A stretch of DNA of 64,000 bases from Platerodrilus igneus (lineage: Eukaryota > Arthropoda > Insecta > Coleoptera > Lycidae), in NCBI GenBank assembly GCA_036346225.1, contig JARFIW010001105.1, positions 744,001 through 808,000 on the forward strand, written 5' to 3'. The translations under genes and the position numbers were made by a program. The notes under the pieces are model-generated. The model had not been told where the DNA came from and made no database searches. It saw nothing but the letters and a program-made list of their open reading frames with translations. This document shows positions 20,268 through 31,639 of the stretch, piece by piece (position 1 is the first letter of the stretch; each line of letters starts with the position of its first letter).

Positions 20268-21004
20268 CTAAAAATCCTGTCTCATCCTGTTTTCCGTGCT
20301 TGGTCCTGGTTGTCCTTCTACAACCTGTGCGTACGTCCTCCTCGTGTTAATATCCGTGTCCCTGTCTCTATTCGGCGTGCTGGTCACAGTCCTGTTTACT
20401 TCCGGTAAACTGTTCTGTCGCGTGTAACTAGGTCTTGGCGTCGGTCCCCTAGTCGCACTATTGCTCCTGTATTCCTGTCCTCGTCGTTCCCAATTCAGTC
20501 GAAAATTTCTGTTGTAGTCAGGCCGTCTCGGATAATTCGGTGTCCTGTTGTCAAACCTAACTGTGTTAACGTTTCGTTCTCGTATCTCTCTTGTCCGTCC
20601 TACACATACATCGTCATATCTCTGCAAATACTCTAAAATGTCTCCCGTTCTGTGATGTTTTGTAAGGCCACGTGTTGTCTAATTTCCAGTTCAAAATGTC
20701 GTGATAGGTACTTAATAATCTGTCTGTCCGTCAATGGTGGATTCAGTTGTTTGGCCACACTGTACTTGCGGATGGCATATTGCTCCCTAGAACCTGCAAA
20801 CTCTCCCTTAAATTTTCCTGTAATCAAGTCGTCCCTAATCTGATCCTGTTTGTGATCACTCCAGTAATGTTGTAAAAATTTGTCTTCAAAGTCCTGATAC
20901 GTGTCTATGTCCTGTCCTACTAAATTGTACCATGCTTCCGCGTTGTCCTTTAATAAAGCCTTTATCGTATTCAGTTTAGTCTGTTCGTCAAATAAATTTC
21001 CCAC
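20268..21004 (-). pseudogene. gypsy-B gag fragment
   Basis: Two frames together make a gag-like protein. The first (21004 to 20633) has KLNTIKALLKDNAEAWYNLV and FEDKFLQHYWSDHKQDQIRD, a pattern common in retrotransposon capsids (AxxWYxxL...F...F...YW). The second (20627 to 20268) is very basic and Arg/Asn-rich (RRPDYNRNFRLNWERRGQEY), a likely nucleic-acid-binding tail without a zinc knuckle. The N-terminus is cut by the junction with R2. Confidence 0.72.
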
Positions 21005-21013
21005 TAGATTTCT

Positions 21014-21364
21014 TTAATTAACTCCAATTGATTTCTATCCTTTTCATTTTTAGCGAATACAACTTAAATATTAATTATTATAGGTACACTTTTTTTACTA
21101 CCGGTTACTTAAATAGAGTTAATTAATATAAACTTTGCACGTAATTTCTCTTTGTTTAGGAATAATTACATTACACGCAGAGCTTTTCAATACTGCTTCT
21201 TTTGAAATAAAGCGTCTTATAAATAATTTAAATTTCTTATTTTTACTGAAACAACCGAGTTTATTTATGCTTCATGGTTTTAATAACGCGTATTATTTAA
21301 TGAAATTCCTTATACACGGTGATTAAAATTATTTGATGTGATTATTTAATTTTCTACCCTGGTC

Positions 21365-21371
<7 letters not shown>
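21014..21371. repeat. 360-bp direct repeat R2
   Basis: Second copy of R1. It joins the truncated gag directly on the left, with no leader, and runs into a TA tract on the right. Confidence 0.75.

Positions 21372-21406
<35 letters not shown>
21364..21406. repeat. TA microsatellite
   Basis: Uninterrupted (TA)n of about 43 bp between R2 and the MITE. Confidence 0.95.
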
Positions 21407-21411
<5 letters not shown>

Positions 21412-21643
21412 GTGGGCGATACGGGATTTTGCGTATCGAATATCGATACAATTTCTATATCGAATATCGATACGTATCGATACTCATCGATCCGTATCGA
21501 TACGTATCGATGCATATCGATATGTATCGATGCGTATCGATACATATCGATACGTATCGATATTTATTTTTCGCTGTATCGGGGGGTCGATACGGGGGTC
21601 GTATCGATACGTATCGATATATCGATACGCCGACCCAGCCCTA
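21407..21643. mobile_element. hAT-like MITE with ATCGATACGT array
   Basis: A short element with terminal inverted repeats TAGGGGTGGGC... and ...GACCCAGCCCTA (complement TAGGGCTGGGT). The interior is mostly ATCGATACGT-type decamers. The right flank is ATAAGGAC (21644-21651); the left flank is the TA tract. The same ATAAGGAC stands left of the related terminus at 16211. No coding capacity. Confidence 0.7.
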
Positions 21644-21651
21644 ATAAGGAC

Positions 21652-22149
21652 CTTGACTACCAATGTTCCACCTCGCACGGCCATAAAACGTTAATAAATT
21701 CAACAAAGGTTCAAACATACACGTTTATCGTACATACCATTAACAGTTTCCAGTCTGTTTGGCAATATGGTTCACAATGACTAACCTACATTGTATCGTT
21801 GCATAAACATTACTACAAATACATTAACAAAAGCAAATATTTATAAACAAACATGAAGTTAAACATGAACATATGCTATGATAGTACCAAACAAAGAGTA
21901 CAAATTGAATCGACCATCACCTACATAGTCATAATGCAAACGCGTTAATACGGGGTCATAGCAGAGGTTTGCTATAATCACATCATAACAAGAATAATAA
22001 ATCTCAATATTAGGTACCTACAGAATTGCAGGTTATAATACGTTAGATCCTTCAGACTAACTGATGGTTAGGTGATAAAATCCAGACATGAATTATGCAG
22101 TTATAAACGCACAACAGAAACTGAAATAAACATTTATGTAATCATAACA
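21652..22149. other. Intergenic, no gene seen
   Basis: AT-rich sequence without a supported gene or clear repeat. Confidence 0.4.
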
Positions 22150-22600
22150 AATCATTAAAACATCGAAAACAGATTATAAAATATGCTTGTTACAAATACA
22201 TACCAAAGTTCTATAGAAACAATACAAGCCCAGATTCAGGCGCTAAATTTTTATATAAATGCATGTTTATTAAAAACCATTCGATCTAGTAAGCAAAAGT
22301 TAAGAATTATTCATTATGATTGCATTGGCTAAAAACGTACCTTTTAAAAATTAAACACATCGTGGCATAAATTTACAAACAAAAAATCTACATAACAACT
22401 TTGTGGTTATTTCAATTACTATCTTAAAACATAAAGAAATAACATTAAACAATTAATCAAGATTCGATGCAATCAGATAACTTCAAAATAGCATACAATT
22501 AAAAACATTACCTTGAATAAAACCGCCAGTGAAGCTTTTTCAACCTTTCGTTTTAAAATCTGAAACAAATCTCTAGACGCAGGTCAAGACTTGTAAAAAA
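22150..22600. repeat. Dispersed noncoding repeat, copy 2
   Basis: Matches parts of 1-870: 'caagcccag', 'caggcgctaaat', 'aaacacatcgtggcat' and 'aataaaaccgcca' followed by 'caacctttcg'. It lies directly left of the truncated end of gypsy-A copy 3, but the repeat itself is not part of that element. Confidence 0.55.
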
Positions 22601-22616
22601 CCGATATCGATCGCCC

Positions 22617-23012
22617 TTATCTCCTGTGGTGCATCCACCGCGTCGTTGGAAATAACAGTCAACACATTTTTCTTGGTCTTGGTAGGCAACCGGTTGAGAA
22701 CAGCAAACAAAGATCTGGACGTTGGTTTCCTGGAAAACTACTTGACACTTGCAGGTCCTGAGCTACGCAATGTGCAAGGGAATACTCTTCTGGTGCTCTA
22801 AACAGATCTTGCTGTTTTTAAACAACAACGCCAAATCTTGCCTTAGCGGAACCACCATACGCCGACATGAAACTCTCAAAATCTACATTTGGCTCACGAT
22901 TAATAACTCTTCGCACACCATTCTCATTACTCAAGTCCCCCTGGTTGTTGCCAGCATAAAATGTTAATCGGTTTGCCACGGGGAGATCTTCTGATCCGGT
23001 ACACAACATCAT
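22617..23012 (-). pseudogene. gypsy-A copy 3 Pol tail, macrodomain core deleted
   Basis: Element sense: the linker NREPNVDFESFMSAYGGSAKA is followed by the first macrodomain motif region (about 22750-22830). About 285 bp present in copy 2 are then absent; the sequence jumps near 22745 to the last macrodomain strand and on to the CCCH region, which is cut at the element's broken end. Both the FKK motif and the GCGLDRL motif are lost. Confidence 0.72.
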
Positions 23013-24673
23013 TAATTCTTGTTAACACTTCGTACAGGCTTTCCCATTGCCTTTGTAATTTTGGCGACAACCTACGCTTTCTTTGTGGATTATACAACCA
23101 CACTAAATCTCCAGGTTGATAACCACCTTCTTGAACTCTCGTGTCATATTGTGATTTCCTTCGATCGCTTGCTGCCTGGATATTTTTTCGAACGTTTTCG
23201 TGAATGCTATTTGATCTTTCACGAAGCTTACTAACGTAATCTTCACCTGCGATCTCTTCTCCAGGTTTAAATCCAAACCCAAGATCACATGGTAGCCGCA
23301 ATTCACGTCCTAGCATTACGCAAGCGGGCGAGTACCCTGTGCTGTCATGTACCGAAGATCGGTACGCCAGTAGGAAAAAAATGTAAATATTGATCCCAGT
23401 CTCGTTGATGTTCAGAGACAACTTTGGCTAGGTACTTTCCTAACGTACTGTTCATTCTTTCAACCATTCCATCGGATTGAGGAAGAAGTGGCATGGTTCT
23501 AGTCTTTCTGATTCAAAGATGCTTGCAGACGTTTTGAAACAACGCTGATTCGAAGTTCCGACCCTGATCGGAGTGTAATTCCTACGCAACCCCAAAGCGA
23601 CTAATCAATTCCCTCACTACTACATTTGCAACCATCTCGGTTTCTTGGTTAGGTATAGCATATGCTTCCGGCCATTTGGTAAAATAATCCATTGCAACCA
23701 GATGTATTTATTTCTTTTCTCTGATTCAGGAAACGGGTCAGCTATATCAATGGCTACCCTCTCAAAAGGATCCCCCACGTTATACTGTCTCATTGGGGCT
23801 TTCCGTTTTGTGACCGGGCCGTTTGCAGAGGCACACAAGTCACATTTCCGGCACCACTCCTTCACATCTTCTTTGCAGTTCACCCAATAGAATCTTTCCC
23901 TCACTTTTTCGAGAGTTCTTTTCACGCCAAAGTGCCCTCCGGAAATACCATCGTGCAAGTGCCGCAACACTTTCGGCACTCTGCTTTTCAGCACTATCAC
24001 TCGGAATTTCTCAGTGCCATCTTCACGTTCCAGGCGTCGTTACAAGATTTTATTTTCAATCACTGTGCCCAGCATGCCTTCAGGCTCCTAATTGAAACAC
24101 TAATTTTTTCCCAAGCTGTTCGTCGTCGTCTACTTTTCCACTCAATAATACGTCCCAATTCGGCGTCATTCTTTTGATCTTCTCGTATTTTTTCGGGTAC
24201 CATGTATCATCAGTTACCATCATTCTATGGATGACACTTATATTCCTTTCCATCTTGGAGCAATGATTTCAGTCTACCGGACACGGTCTTCTTGACAGAG
24301 CGTCTGCATTCCAATGGCTAATTCCTACACGATGTTCTGTGTCAAAGTCATATTCCTGCAGCCTCTCTATCCATCTTGCAACGTGCACTTTAAGATTTCG
24401 AAACTGCAGTAACCATTTTAGTGCAGCATGGTCTGTTCTCAACAGGAATTTACGGCCGTATAAGTACTTATAAAAGTGCTCTACGGATTTGACGACTACC
24501 AACAACTCCCTTCTTGTCACACAATCGTTCCTTTCTGGCCGCGACAAGACATTGCTGAAATACCCAATAACTTTTTCTTGTCCGTCCTGCACTTGAGAAA
24601 GAACGCTTCCTATAGCTGTGTTACTGGCATCGGTATCTAACACAAATTTCCCCTCCATCCGTGGATAACTCAA
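22927..24673 (-). pseudogene. gypsy-A copy 3 RNase H and integrase
   Basis: Visible motifs are [15 protein letters not shown] and LRTDHAALKWLLQF (RNase H), HDGISGGHFGVKRTLEKV with CRKCDLC (integrase zinc finger), VAIDIADPFPE (first core Asp) and, after frame breaks, the SVHDSTGYSPACVMLGRELR block and YQPGDLVWLYNPQRKR. The central core (SDQG and the Glu) lies around 23440-23600 in disrupted frames. Inactive. Confidence 0.85.
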
Positions 24674-24739
24674 AATTGGTGCTGTAACTAGTAGCCGTTT
24701 CAGTTGTTCAAATGCACTGTGGCAGTCGTCATTCCAATT

Positions 24740-25560
24740 CTATTCTTGCCCATCTTTGGTTAATTTCGTCAACGGTTTGGCAATGCTTGCAAACCCTAGT
24801 ATAAAACGTCGGTAATATGTGCACAATCCTAGAAAACTGCGTAGTTGGTGTATATCTGCTGGTGTAGGCCACTCTTGTACCGTTTTTATTTCGTCAGGGT
24901 CAGATTTTATTTCGGTCTCCAAAACGACATGTCCTAGGTATTTCACCTCTTTTCTAAATAGGCGACACTTCTTGGGCCTCAATGTAAGGTTTGCTCCGCG
25001 TAATTTTTGGAATATCTCCTCTAGGTTCTTAACGTGTTCTTCAAAAGACCGGCCTAACACTATCACGTCGTCTAGGTACGCCAGACAAGTTTTTCAGGAC
25101 AGTCCACGCAGTATCGACTCCATCAAACGTTCAAAAGTAGCAGGGGCACTGCATAATCCAAATGGCATGGCCCTGAACTACCATGATCTAGTTCCAATTG
25201 TAAACGCAGTTTTCTCTTTATCGTTTGGCTCCAAGCCTACCTGCCATTATCCGCTTTTTAAGTCCAAGGTCAAAAACCATTTAGATCCGAATAGAGTATC
25301 TAAGGTGTCATCAATTCTGGGAAAAGGATAGCTTTGTCACATTGTTTAACCGCCGGTAGTCTACACAAAACCTTGTCAACCCATCCTTTTTCTTGACAAG
25401 CACTACCGGGGATGCCCATTGACTATTCGGGGGTTCAATCACTCCTTGGTCTTCCATGTCGGTGATAATTTGCTCGGTTTTCTTACGTTTTGCCAAAGGA
25501 AGCCGCCTGGGGTGTTGTCTTATCGGTTGCGCATCTCCAGTATTGATCTTATACACCTCG
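24740..25560 (-). pseudogene. gypsy-A copy 3 reverse transcriptase
   Basis: [11 protein letters not shown] near 25350, the NAPATFE block near 25140, the region of YLDD (only the following IVLGRSFEEHV is in frame, from 25066) and [18 protein letters not shown] are recognisable. At least three frame breaks separate them. Confidence 0.85.
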
Positions 25561-25569
25561 ATATCGTCC

Positions 25570-26880
25570 GACCAGTTCTTTTACCTTGCCCAGTTGGTCG
25601 CCGTTTAATCCTTGACACGAAGGTATCAACATATCTAGCAATTTCTGTGAGCAACCGTTGGCTGGTTTTTCTTGTGTCGTCCACGCAACGTTTAATATGG
25701 CATACTGGAATACAACTTCCCCCAATCATGTCTTTCTTCAGGGTCACCGTATGCGGGTTGATGTTCAGCACCCTTACCGGTAACATTTCGAAACTTTACC
25801 AGTGTTCTTCCACTCAGTAATCCCTCCTGACCCATTCCCGATTCAGTTGCTTCCATCATGCATACTTGTCCTTCCCGGAGCGTACCATCCAGGCGTCCCA
25901 TTACTATCATTTCCGCCTTCTCGGGTATTGTCATATCACAAATCAGTCAAACTTGTATCGTCTGGTTACTCGTCCCTTGAAATGGAATCTCATCATCACC
26001 TATCCGTAGCACATTTTCTTTCATGTTCACATGAAACCCATATTTTCGCATGAGATGCATTCCCAAGATCACTTCTTCTGTAATTTCAGCTACCAACACC
26101 CGATGATTAATTAGTTTGTCTCCAATTGCCAACGTTACGGCAGTCTCCTCGTGAGTAGAAGTTTTCTCACCACTTGCCGTTGTTACGTGCCAAAGATTTG
26201 GCACTAGACATTCCTTAGTTTAATTTTGATGTGCGGGAGTTTCGCGCCTTAAATTTGAAAAACTTGGCGTGTATTTCCGCCACGTTAGAATTGGGTTGGA
26301 CGAACTTCGCGCCGACGCGTGTGGTGGCAGGAAAAGTGGGTTTTTCCGAGAGACGCTGAAACGTGGCTTTTTGCCTTTCAACTTCGAGTGGAGTGGTCGT
26401 GTCTAGTATCGTATCTTTATCTTACTATGTAGATTCCCTTGCCTTTGATTATTCGTTCCTATAAACCTGATCCTGCCGTTCTCTACATACAGGAAGAAGA
26501 TTCATCTGGATACAACCTGGGAGCAGCCCACGACCGCCGTCGCTAGCCAGAGCAATTCCGATGGACGTCGCAGACGCCATCTTTAACTTATTTTGTAGGA
26601 AGCTGTACCTATTTATGTGAGTATTTCGCTTTTATAAACTATTGTATGAAAATTGGCATATTACATCATTTACGTCTAATAATTTGCATATCGTGTGACG
26701 TCATTGACAGATGGGCGCGCTAAAATCTGTATTAAAGATTAGCGTTACCAACTGCCTTTGCGTCTAGTATACCGCGTTTGCGGTGTTGTAAGAATCACGC
26801 GTAAATGTAAGACCGTTCGAAGACACACCGATACAGGTCGCACTTTTCCACGACCGACCAAATCTGGTTTCACAATAGTC
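25570..26880 (-). pseudogene. gypsy-A copy 3 protease and linker, split by a solo LTR
   Basis: HRVLVAEITEEVILGMHLM (end of protease; His replaces the usual Asp after ILGM) and VLNINPHTVTLKKDMIGGSC (linker) are visible. The N-terminal protease part lies right of the inserted LTR; the DTGA motif is disturbed near 26880. Confidence 0.78.
26181..26812 (+). mobile_element. Solo LTR with CCGT target duplication
   Basis: Insert from TGTTACGTGCC to TAAGA, flanked by CCGT at 26177-26180 and 26813-26816; copy 2 has a single uninterrupted CCGT here. The body resembles the solo LTR at 3714-4277. The last ~19 bases after 'gtgttgtaaga' look like a small extra copy of the LTR end. No coding sequence. Confidence 0.8.
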
Positions 26881-28302
26881 CTCCTGTATCCACGAGTAAT
26901 CGGTCAACCCTACCATTAATTCTACCATCAACATAGATGCTGTCCAGACTTCCCATCGACGATGCAGCACGGATGATAATCTCCTGTGCATTACGTTGTG
27001 CAGTCGACGTTCGCCCCTTACATTAACCTGATTTAGTTTAACCGCTTGTTTCTTTAGTTGAGTACAGCGTCTCTGTATATGACCAACTTCACCGCAGTTC
27101 CAGCATCGCAGACGCCATCTCCGCGTTTGTTGTCTTTCCAGCCTTTCCGCCACACGGTTGATTATTTCATCTATGCTGTTCTGCGCTTGACCAGGTTCCT
27201 CTAAGGCAGACCGAACTTTGTGACTCACCCTGTGTGATGTCTGTTTAGCTGCTTCAAATTCAAGCGCATGGGCCAGTGCGTCATCTAACATTTTTGGCCG
27301 GGCTAATCTTAGCGCTTGCTGTATTTCGCTGTCTTTAACGCCATCCACAAATGTTTGAACAGCCAGTTGTTCGAGGAAACTATTTGGTGCCGTTGGATAT
27401 GCCAATCTAACCAATCTGGCAATGTCAGCTTCGAATTTTTGCAGGCTTTCATTTGTCTTTTGCGAGCGGTTCTTAAGTTGTGCATGGTAAACCTGTTGAA
27501 GGTGAGCGTCTTCATATCTCATTTCAAGCTTCGATGTTAAGAGGCCGTAATCATTCTGTTGGTGATCGGGAATCGTTTGCAAGATGTTAAGAGCTTTCCC
27601 CCGTAGGGCCACTACTAAGGAAATAGCCTTCTTTGTGTTACACCAACTGTTGGCTATTGCAGCGGTTTTAAATTGTTTCAAATATGTGGACTAAAGTGTT
27701 TTACCATCGAATGTGGGTGGTTTTACTCTAAATTTTGATGGTATTGACTCGCTTCCTTCCATGCTTCTTATTTCTGGAATGTTCTGATTTATAACTTGGT
27801 TTGCTAATTCAAGTGGCCGCGTTGTTAGTGAAATCATTTGTTCTTGTAACCTCATCACATATTCTTCCATTTTTTACCAATTTACTGTCCAACTTTTGCT
27901 CAACTGTTTTTACCTGTTCAGTGAAATCTTCTTTCAATGCAATGGAGCTTTCCATTAATATTTGTTCTAACGTGGCAGTACTCTCATTCAACTTTTCTTC
28001 CATTTTGGCAGCATTTTAAATTAACCTTTCCATTTTCTCAGCATTTTCACTAAACTTTACTTGCATTTTCTCAGCATTTTCACTCAATATTTCCTATATT
28101 TTTCAGCATTTTTACTAAGTATCACTTCCATACCGTTTTTAAACTCTTTAAAGATCGATTCCAGTTCAACTGACCTCACTAAGTGTTCACTGAGTGTCAC
28201 TTCTAGTTTAGCCGACTTCTCTTCCATACCAGATTTAAAATCCTTAAGGAAATTCATTAAAGTTTCTGCGTCCATTTTACTTTGACTTCCTGTTACAGGC
28301 AT
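26764..28302 (-). pseudogene. gypsy-A copy 3 gag
   Basis: The start is probably the ATG complementary to 28300-28302 (MPVTGSQSKMDAETLMNFLK). An N-terminal coiled coil follows in two frames, then a 305-residue open stretch with ANSWCNTKKAISLVVALRG, RLARPKMLDDALAHALEFE and a CCHC knuckle (CWNCGEVGHIQRRC). Several stops interrupt the coiled coil. Confidence 0.85.
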
Positions 28303-28375
28303 ATACAAACTACTTAAATAACTTTAGACTGTGTTTTAAATTAATCACTATATACCCCACACAGGCTGACACCAG

Positions 28376-28926
28376 TGTAGCGGGCTACTACTACTGCGTT
28401 TCACTGATTTAAAACAAGTAATAACAAGAGTCTTTATTACTCACTGTTCACAAAACTAATTAACAGTATATGTCTTATTTATAGATGTTTTCAGTCCAAT
28501 TAACAATGAAGCATTATCACACTAATGAATTTACGAGCACTAACATCTTTTTAAACTAGTTTCTTAACTATAAGTCTTCTTAGCAACACTAAACACTACT
28601 ATAATTTATTTATTACAGTTTTGTCTATTTATGTATTCTACAAGCTGCATGTACATTAGACACGTTCACATCATATAACATTTATGTTTACTCTTGGACT
28701 TCTAAAAGTTCAACTATTTAACTTTACTCGATATAATTTATATTCGACATTCTGATATAGACTAACTATTACATTTATCAGCGGTGTTATATATATATAT
28801 ATACCCTGAATTAAAAAGAATGATTCATTCTCCTGTATAATGCTAGAAAATTCTAGGCTTCTTAAGTATATACGTTGCTTACGGCGCTTGTGTTGTTGAC
28901 GGGTTGCCTAATAGTAGCTGGCAACA
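28376..28926 (-). repeat. 5' LTR of gypsy-A copy 3
   Basis: Minus-strand sense TGTTGCCAGC...GCTACA, about 551 bp, clearly related to but diverged from the LTRs of copy 2, with an extra TATA tract near 28790. It is followed in element sense by the primer site TGGTGTCAGC. Confidence 0.9.
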
Positions 28927-29191
28927 CTATTTTAGGAGACTAATTTACTACTGCTTAGAATACTTTACTTGAAATGTATTTTACTGTTTCTGTATAAAAA
29001 TCCCCACCTTAAAAAGTGTATACAGAATTCTTATTACACTAGATTAATAGATAAAAAACCAATCAGAACTACTCGACCGCTTAAACATTAACTCAACATT
29101 ATGTTTCTTATTTAGGTCCAAGGTTTTTTAATACTTTACCCGTTTGCTATAAAACTATAAACAACATTAGATTATACGAAAAAATATTTAT
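28927..29191. other. Intergenic, no gene seen
   Basis: AT-rich flank of copy 3. The base composition changes smoothly into the next element. Confidence 0.4.
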
Positions 29192-30963
29192 AGGTCTTTC
29201 AAAATCTCATGGGCTGTGAAATGCGCAATGAAGGAAGCGAGAGGTATCGTATAGAAAGAAAGAACAATACAATATAAGTAAAATCTAAAAACATTGAATT
29301 TTCGGATGCGTATTCTGAATTAACTCAACTGCTATGCTATGTGGATTGCATAACCAGTAATTTATGAACATTATTAAAGTACATTATAAAAGTACAATGT
29401 TTGTATCCGGAAGTTGTAACTTTTTTGGTGTATTGTTTATTGTTCTTTTCGTGTGTCATGTTTCCGTGCGTGTGTGGATAAAAATAGACAGGCTAAATTT
29501 TTTAAAACTCTTGGCAGCCAAAATACCGTCCTTTTATTATTTTTTAAGAATGCATATTTCATAGAATCATAAAATCACTACCACAATCCTCAAATTGGCC
29601 CGCATTAGATATAGGACTTTTCTTATTAATTTTTTTCCTTCTGAAATAATTCGCTCGACAGTGTTTAGTCCAACTCCAGTTGCTGTTGCTACTTGTTCTT
29701 GTAAATTTTTCATAGGGATCACAGGCACTCCATTCTTTTCTTTTCTAATAAACTTTACACACAATAAATAATTTCTCTTTCTTGACTGTGAACTGTTACT
29801 CATTGTAAAATTAAAAGCTCATAAATAACAAAATAATCTGTAAAACCAAACATTATTCCTTTAACTAAATTAAAACTATGGACATCTCTACATAGGACAT
29901 TAATCTCGGCCAGAAACCTGTGCATATTTTAGCCCTGTATTCGTAGTTCGCGACTTGCCGCTAGGGAAATGGAGGGCGATTTTTACATGCAGTCTTATGG
30001 AGCATTCGCTATTTTTCTAATAAATAATTATAAATTCGGATTTTATTCAAAATTCCAATCATTGGAAGTGGAAATATACACAAATTCTTAACAATTACCT
30101 ATTTAATACTCCTGTATTCTTATAAGAATTTCAAATTATTAAAGAATCAAAATAGCATACTGGACAATGCAGCCATACATAAATAATATTTATTCAAAGC
30201 ACTTTTAAAGCATTTTATGATACAAATAGAAGCGGCTATAAAACAACAGGGGATGTCGTTCATACGGAGAAGGAATGTTTTATTTCTGGTAACACTAGTT
30301 TTCAGGAGATCAATTTAAAGTTATTGTACAAAGACATGTATTTAGAATCTCAATAGTATACTAAACGCCAAAAATACCTTGGGAGCAGAATAAATACCTC
30401 TCCTTATGTGTTTGAATGATTTATATCCGGATTTGCACCCAGGGACAAAACAACACTTTATATTTTATATATATAGATAAGTTATAGGCCACAAGTTTTA
30501 TACGCAATTGACTATCACAGCTATAAGTACCAAATATGATGATCTTAGTCGAATTAGACCTCACAATTTTATAAAAATGCGATTTTAATACTAATACGCC
30601 ATAAGACATAATAAAAAATCAACCCTCCTTTTCCCTAGCGGCAACATTATTAACTAGAGATTATTTGTCACAGTTTTAGAGTATAGCAAGGATAGAAAGA
30701 TTAACGTCCTAAGTAGAGAGGTCCATAATTGAAACCTTTATTATACCTACAAATAAAAAACTAAACCGAGTTGCAATAGTTTTGAAAAAACTGGTTGAAG
30801 TTGAATCAAGGCTGAAATCTCATAAATAATAATCAAAAACAATAATAGTGAACCACAAATCTTAATACGTAACAGCTGAGTTGTAAATGTTTTTAGGACG
30901 CACTTTAACGTAAATAACTGAAATTGGTTTTTGCGCAACAGCCCATGAGGTTTTGAAAGACCT
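29192..30963. mobile_element. DNA-transposon remnant with inverted ends
   Basis: The left end AGGTCTTTCAAAATCTCATG (29192 on) faces the complement of 'catgaggttttgaaagacct' ending at 30963; the match continues inward through GGGCTGT and GCGCAA with one gap. A short helix-turn-helix protein fragment lies inside. An inner inverted pair (29954-29985 and 30614-30645, core GCCGCTAGGGAAA) suggests a second small element nested in it. The superfamily is uncertain. Confidence 0.6.
29567..29803 (-). pseudogene. Helix-turn-helix protein fragment, possible transposase N-terminus
   Basis: A 78-residue frame with an ATG start reads MSNSSQSRKRNYLLC..., then IPMKNLQEQVATATGVGLNT followed by VERIISEGKK. The pattern 'V..ATGVS..TV.RII.EGK' is an HTH found at the N-terminus of proteins often linked to IS630/Tc1-type DDE transposases in insects. 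The C-terminus ends at an ordinary stop without catalytic residues, so it is at best a fragment. Confidence 0.5.
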
Positions 30964-31568
30964 CTACTTGATGATATGAAAAAATATGATTTTTCATTTA
31001 CTAATGCTTTTCAAGACCTAATTTTAGGTTGACTTGGCCATTCTTTTATCAGTTTTTAGATAAATACTTTTTATTCTTTTACAATTTTTTATAAATCCAT
31101 TGTATTTATAACTTAGTTTACTATTCACCGTTTTCTGTTGAACTATTAATGTATTCAGCCTCTCAAGCTTTGCTTAGGTGCTGAATCTCTATGTCATATG
31201 TATCTCCATACTATAAAACAATTTAATACAGTAAAAAAAAAAGTGACACGAAATGCAGACTTCAAAATTAGCTCTTATAGATATTGACTAATGCATGTCT
31301 ATAACAGATTTATAGCGAACAGAATTTCTTTATATTGCAATTATTTGTGTTTAATTATTTATTTAATTAAATTTGATATGATGATAGCATCTGTATTCAT
31401 TTATGTTACATTGAGATTATTTATTAATTCGTTATTTTGTACTGTTGGTAAGTGTGATGTATAATAAAGAATATTTACATTAATAAACCATTATTATTAA
31501 TTTTTCTATTTAGCTCTCATGAATAAATTTATCAAAAAATTTATTTTCAACACTCAAAATATGTATGA

Positions 31569-31633
31569 AACAGGTTGAATTAAAATTCATTTATTTACCA
31601 TATATGCTTAAATGAATTTTTATTCAACCTGTT
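31569..31633. repeat. Short hairpin, 25-bp arms
   Basis: AACAGGTTGAATTAAAATTC-ATTTA faces its complement with one mismatch across a 15-base loop. It could form a stable stem; no transcript evidence is available. Confidence 0.8.
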
Positions 31634-31639
31634 AGATAT

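Larger units (their letters stand above)
18779..21013 (-). mobile_element. gypsy-B retrotransposon remnant (minus strand)
   Basis: This is a 2.2-kb deletion derivative. In element sense it has a gag part, a protease with VLLDTGAEASLISEEF, and a fused partial RT. Most of RT, RNase H and integrase is missing. The first 450 bases (18779-19230) are strikingly pyrimidine-rich on the plus strand. It resembles the plus-strand element at 39754-42555 (shared VVPGLK, EDRR/EDLRR and FSVEG blocks). It sits between R1 and R2. Confidence 0.75.
22617..28926 (-). mobile_element. Ty3/gypsy retrotransposon gypsy-A copy 3, 3' truncated
   Basis: A minus-strand copy with 5' LTR, primer site, gag, protease, RT, RNase H, integrase and GPY segment. 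The 3' LTR and the end of pol are missing: homology stops inside the CCCH finger. A foreign solo LTR splits the protease. It is older than copy 2, with more stops and a clearly diverged LTR. Confidence 0.92.

Noticed and set aside
22749..23306. Plus-strand frames opposite the gypsy-A integrase
   Set aside because: Antisense shadows; similar ones occur opposite copy 2 at 8756-9246.
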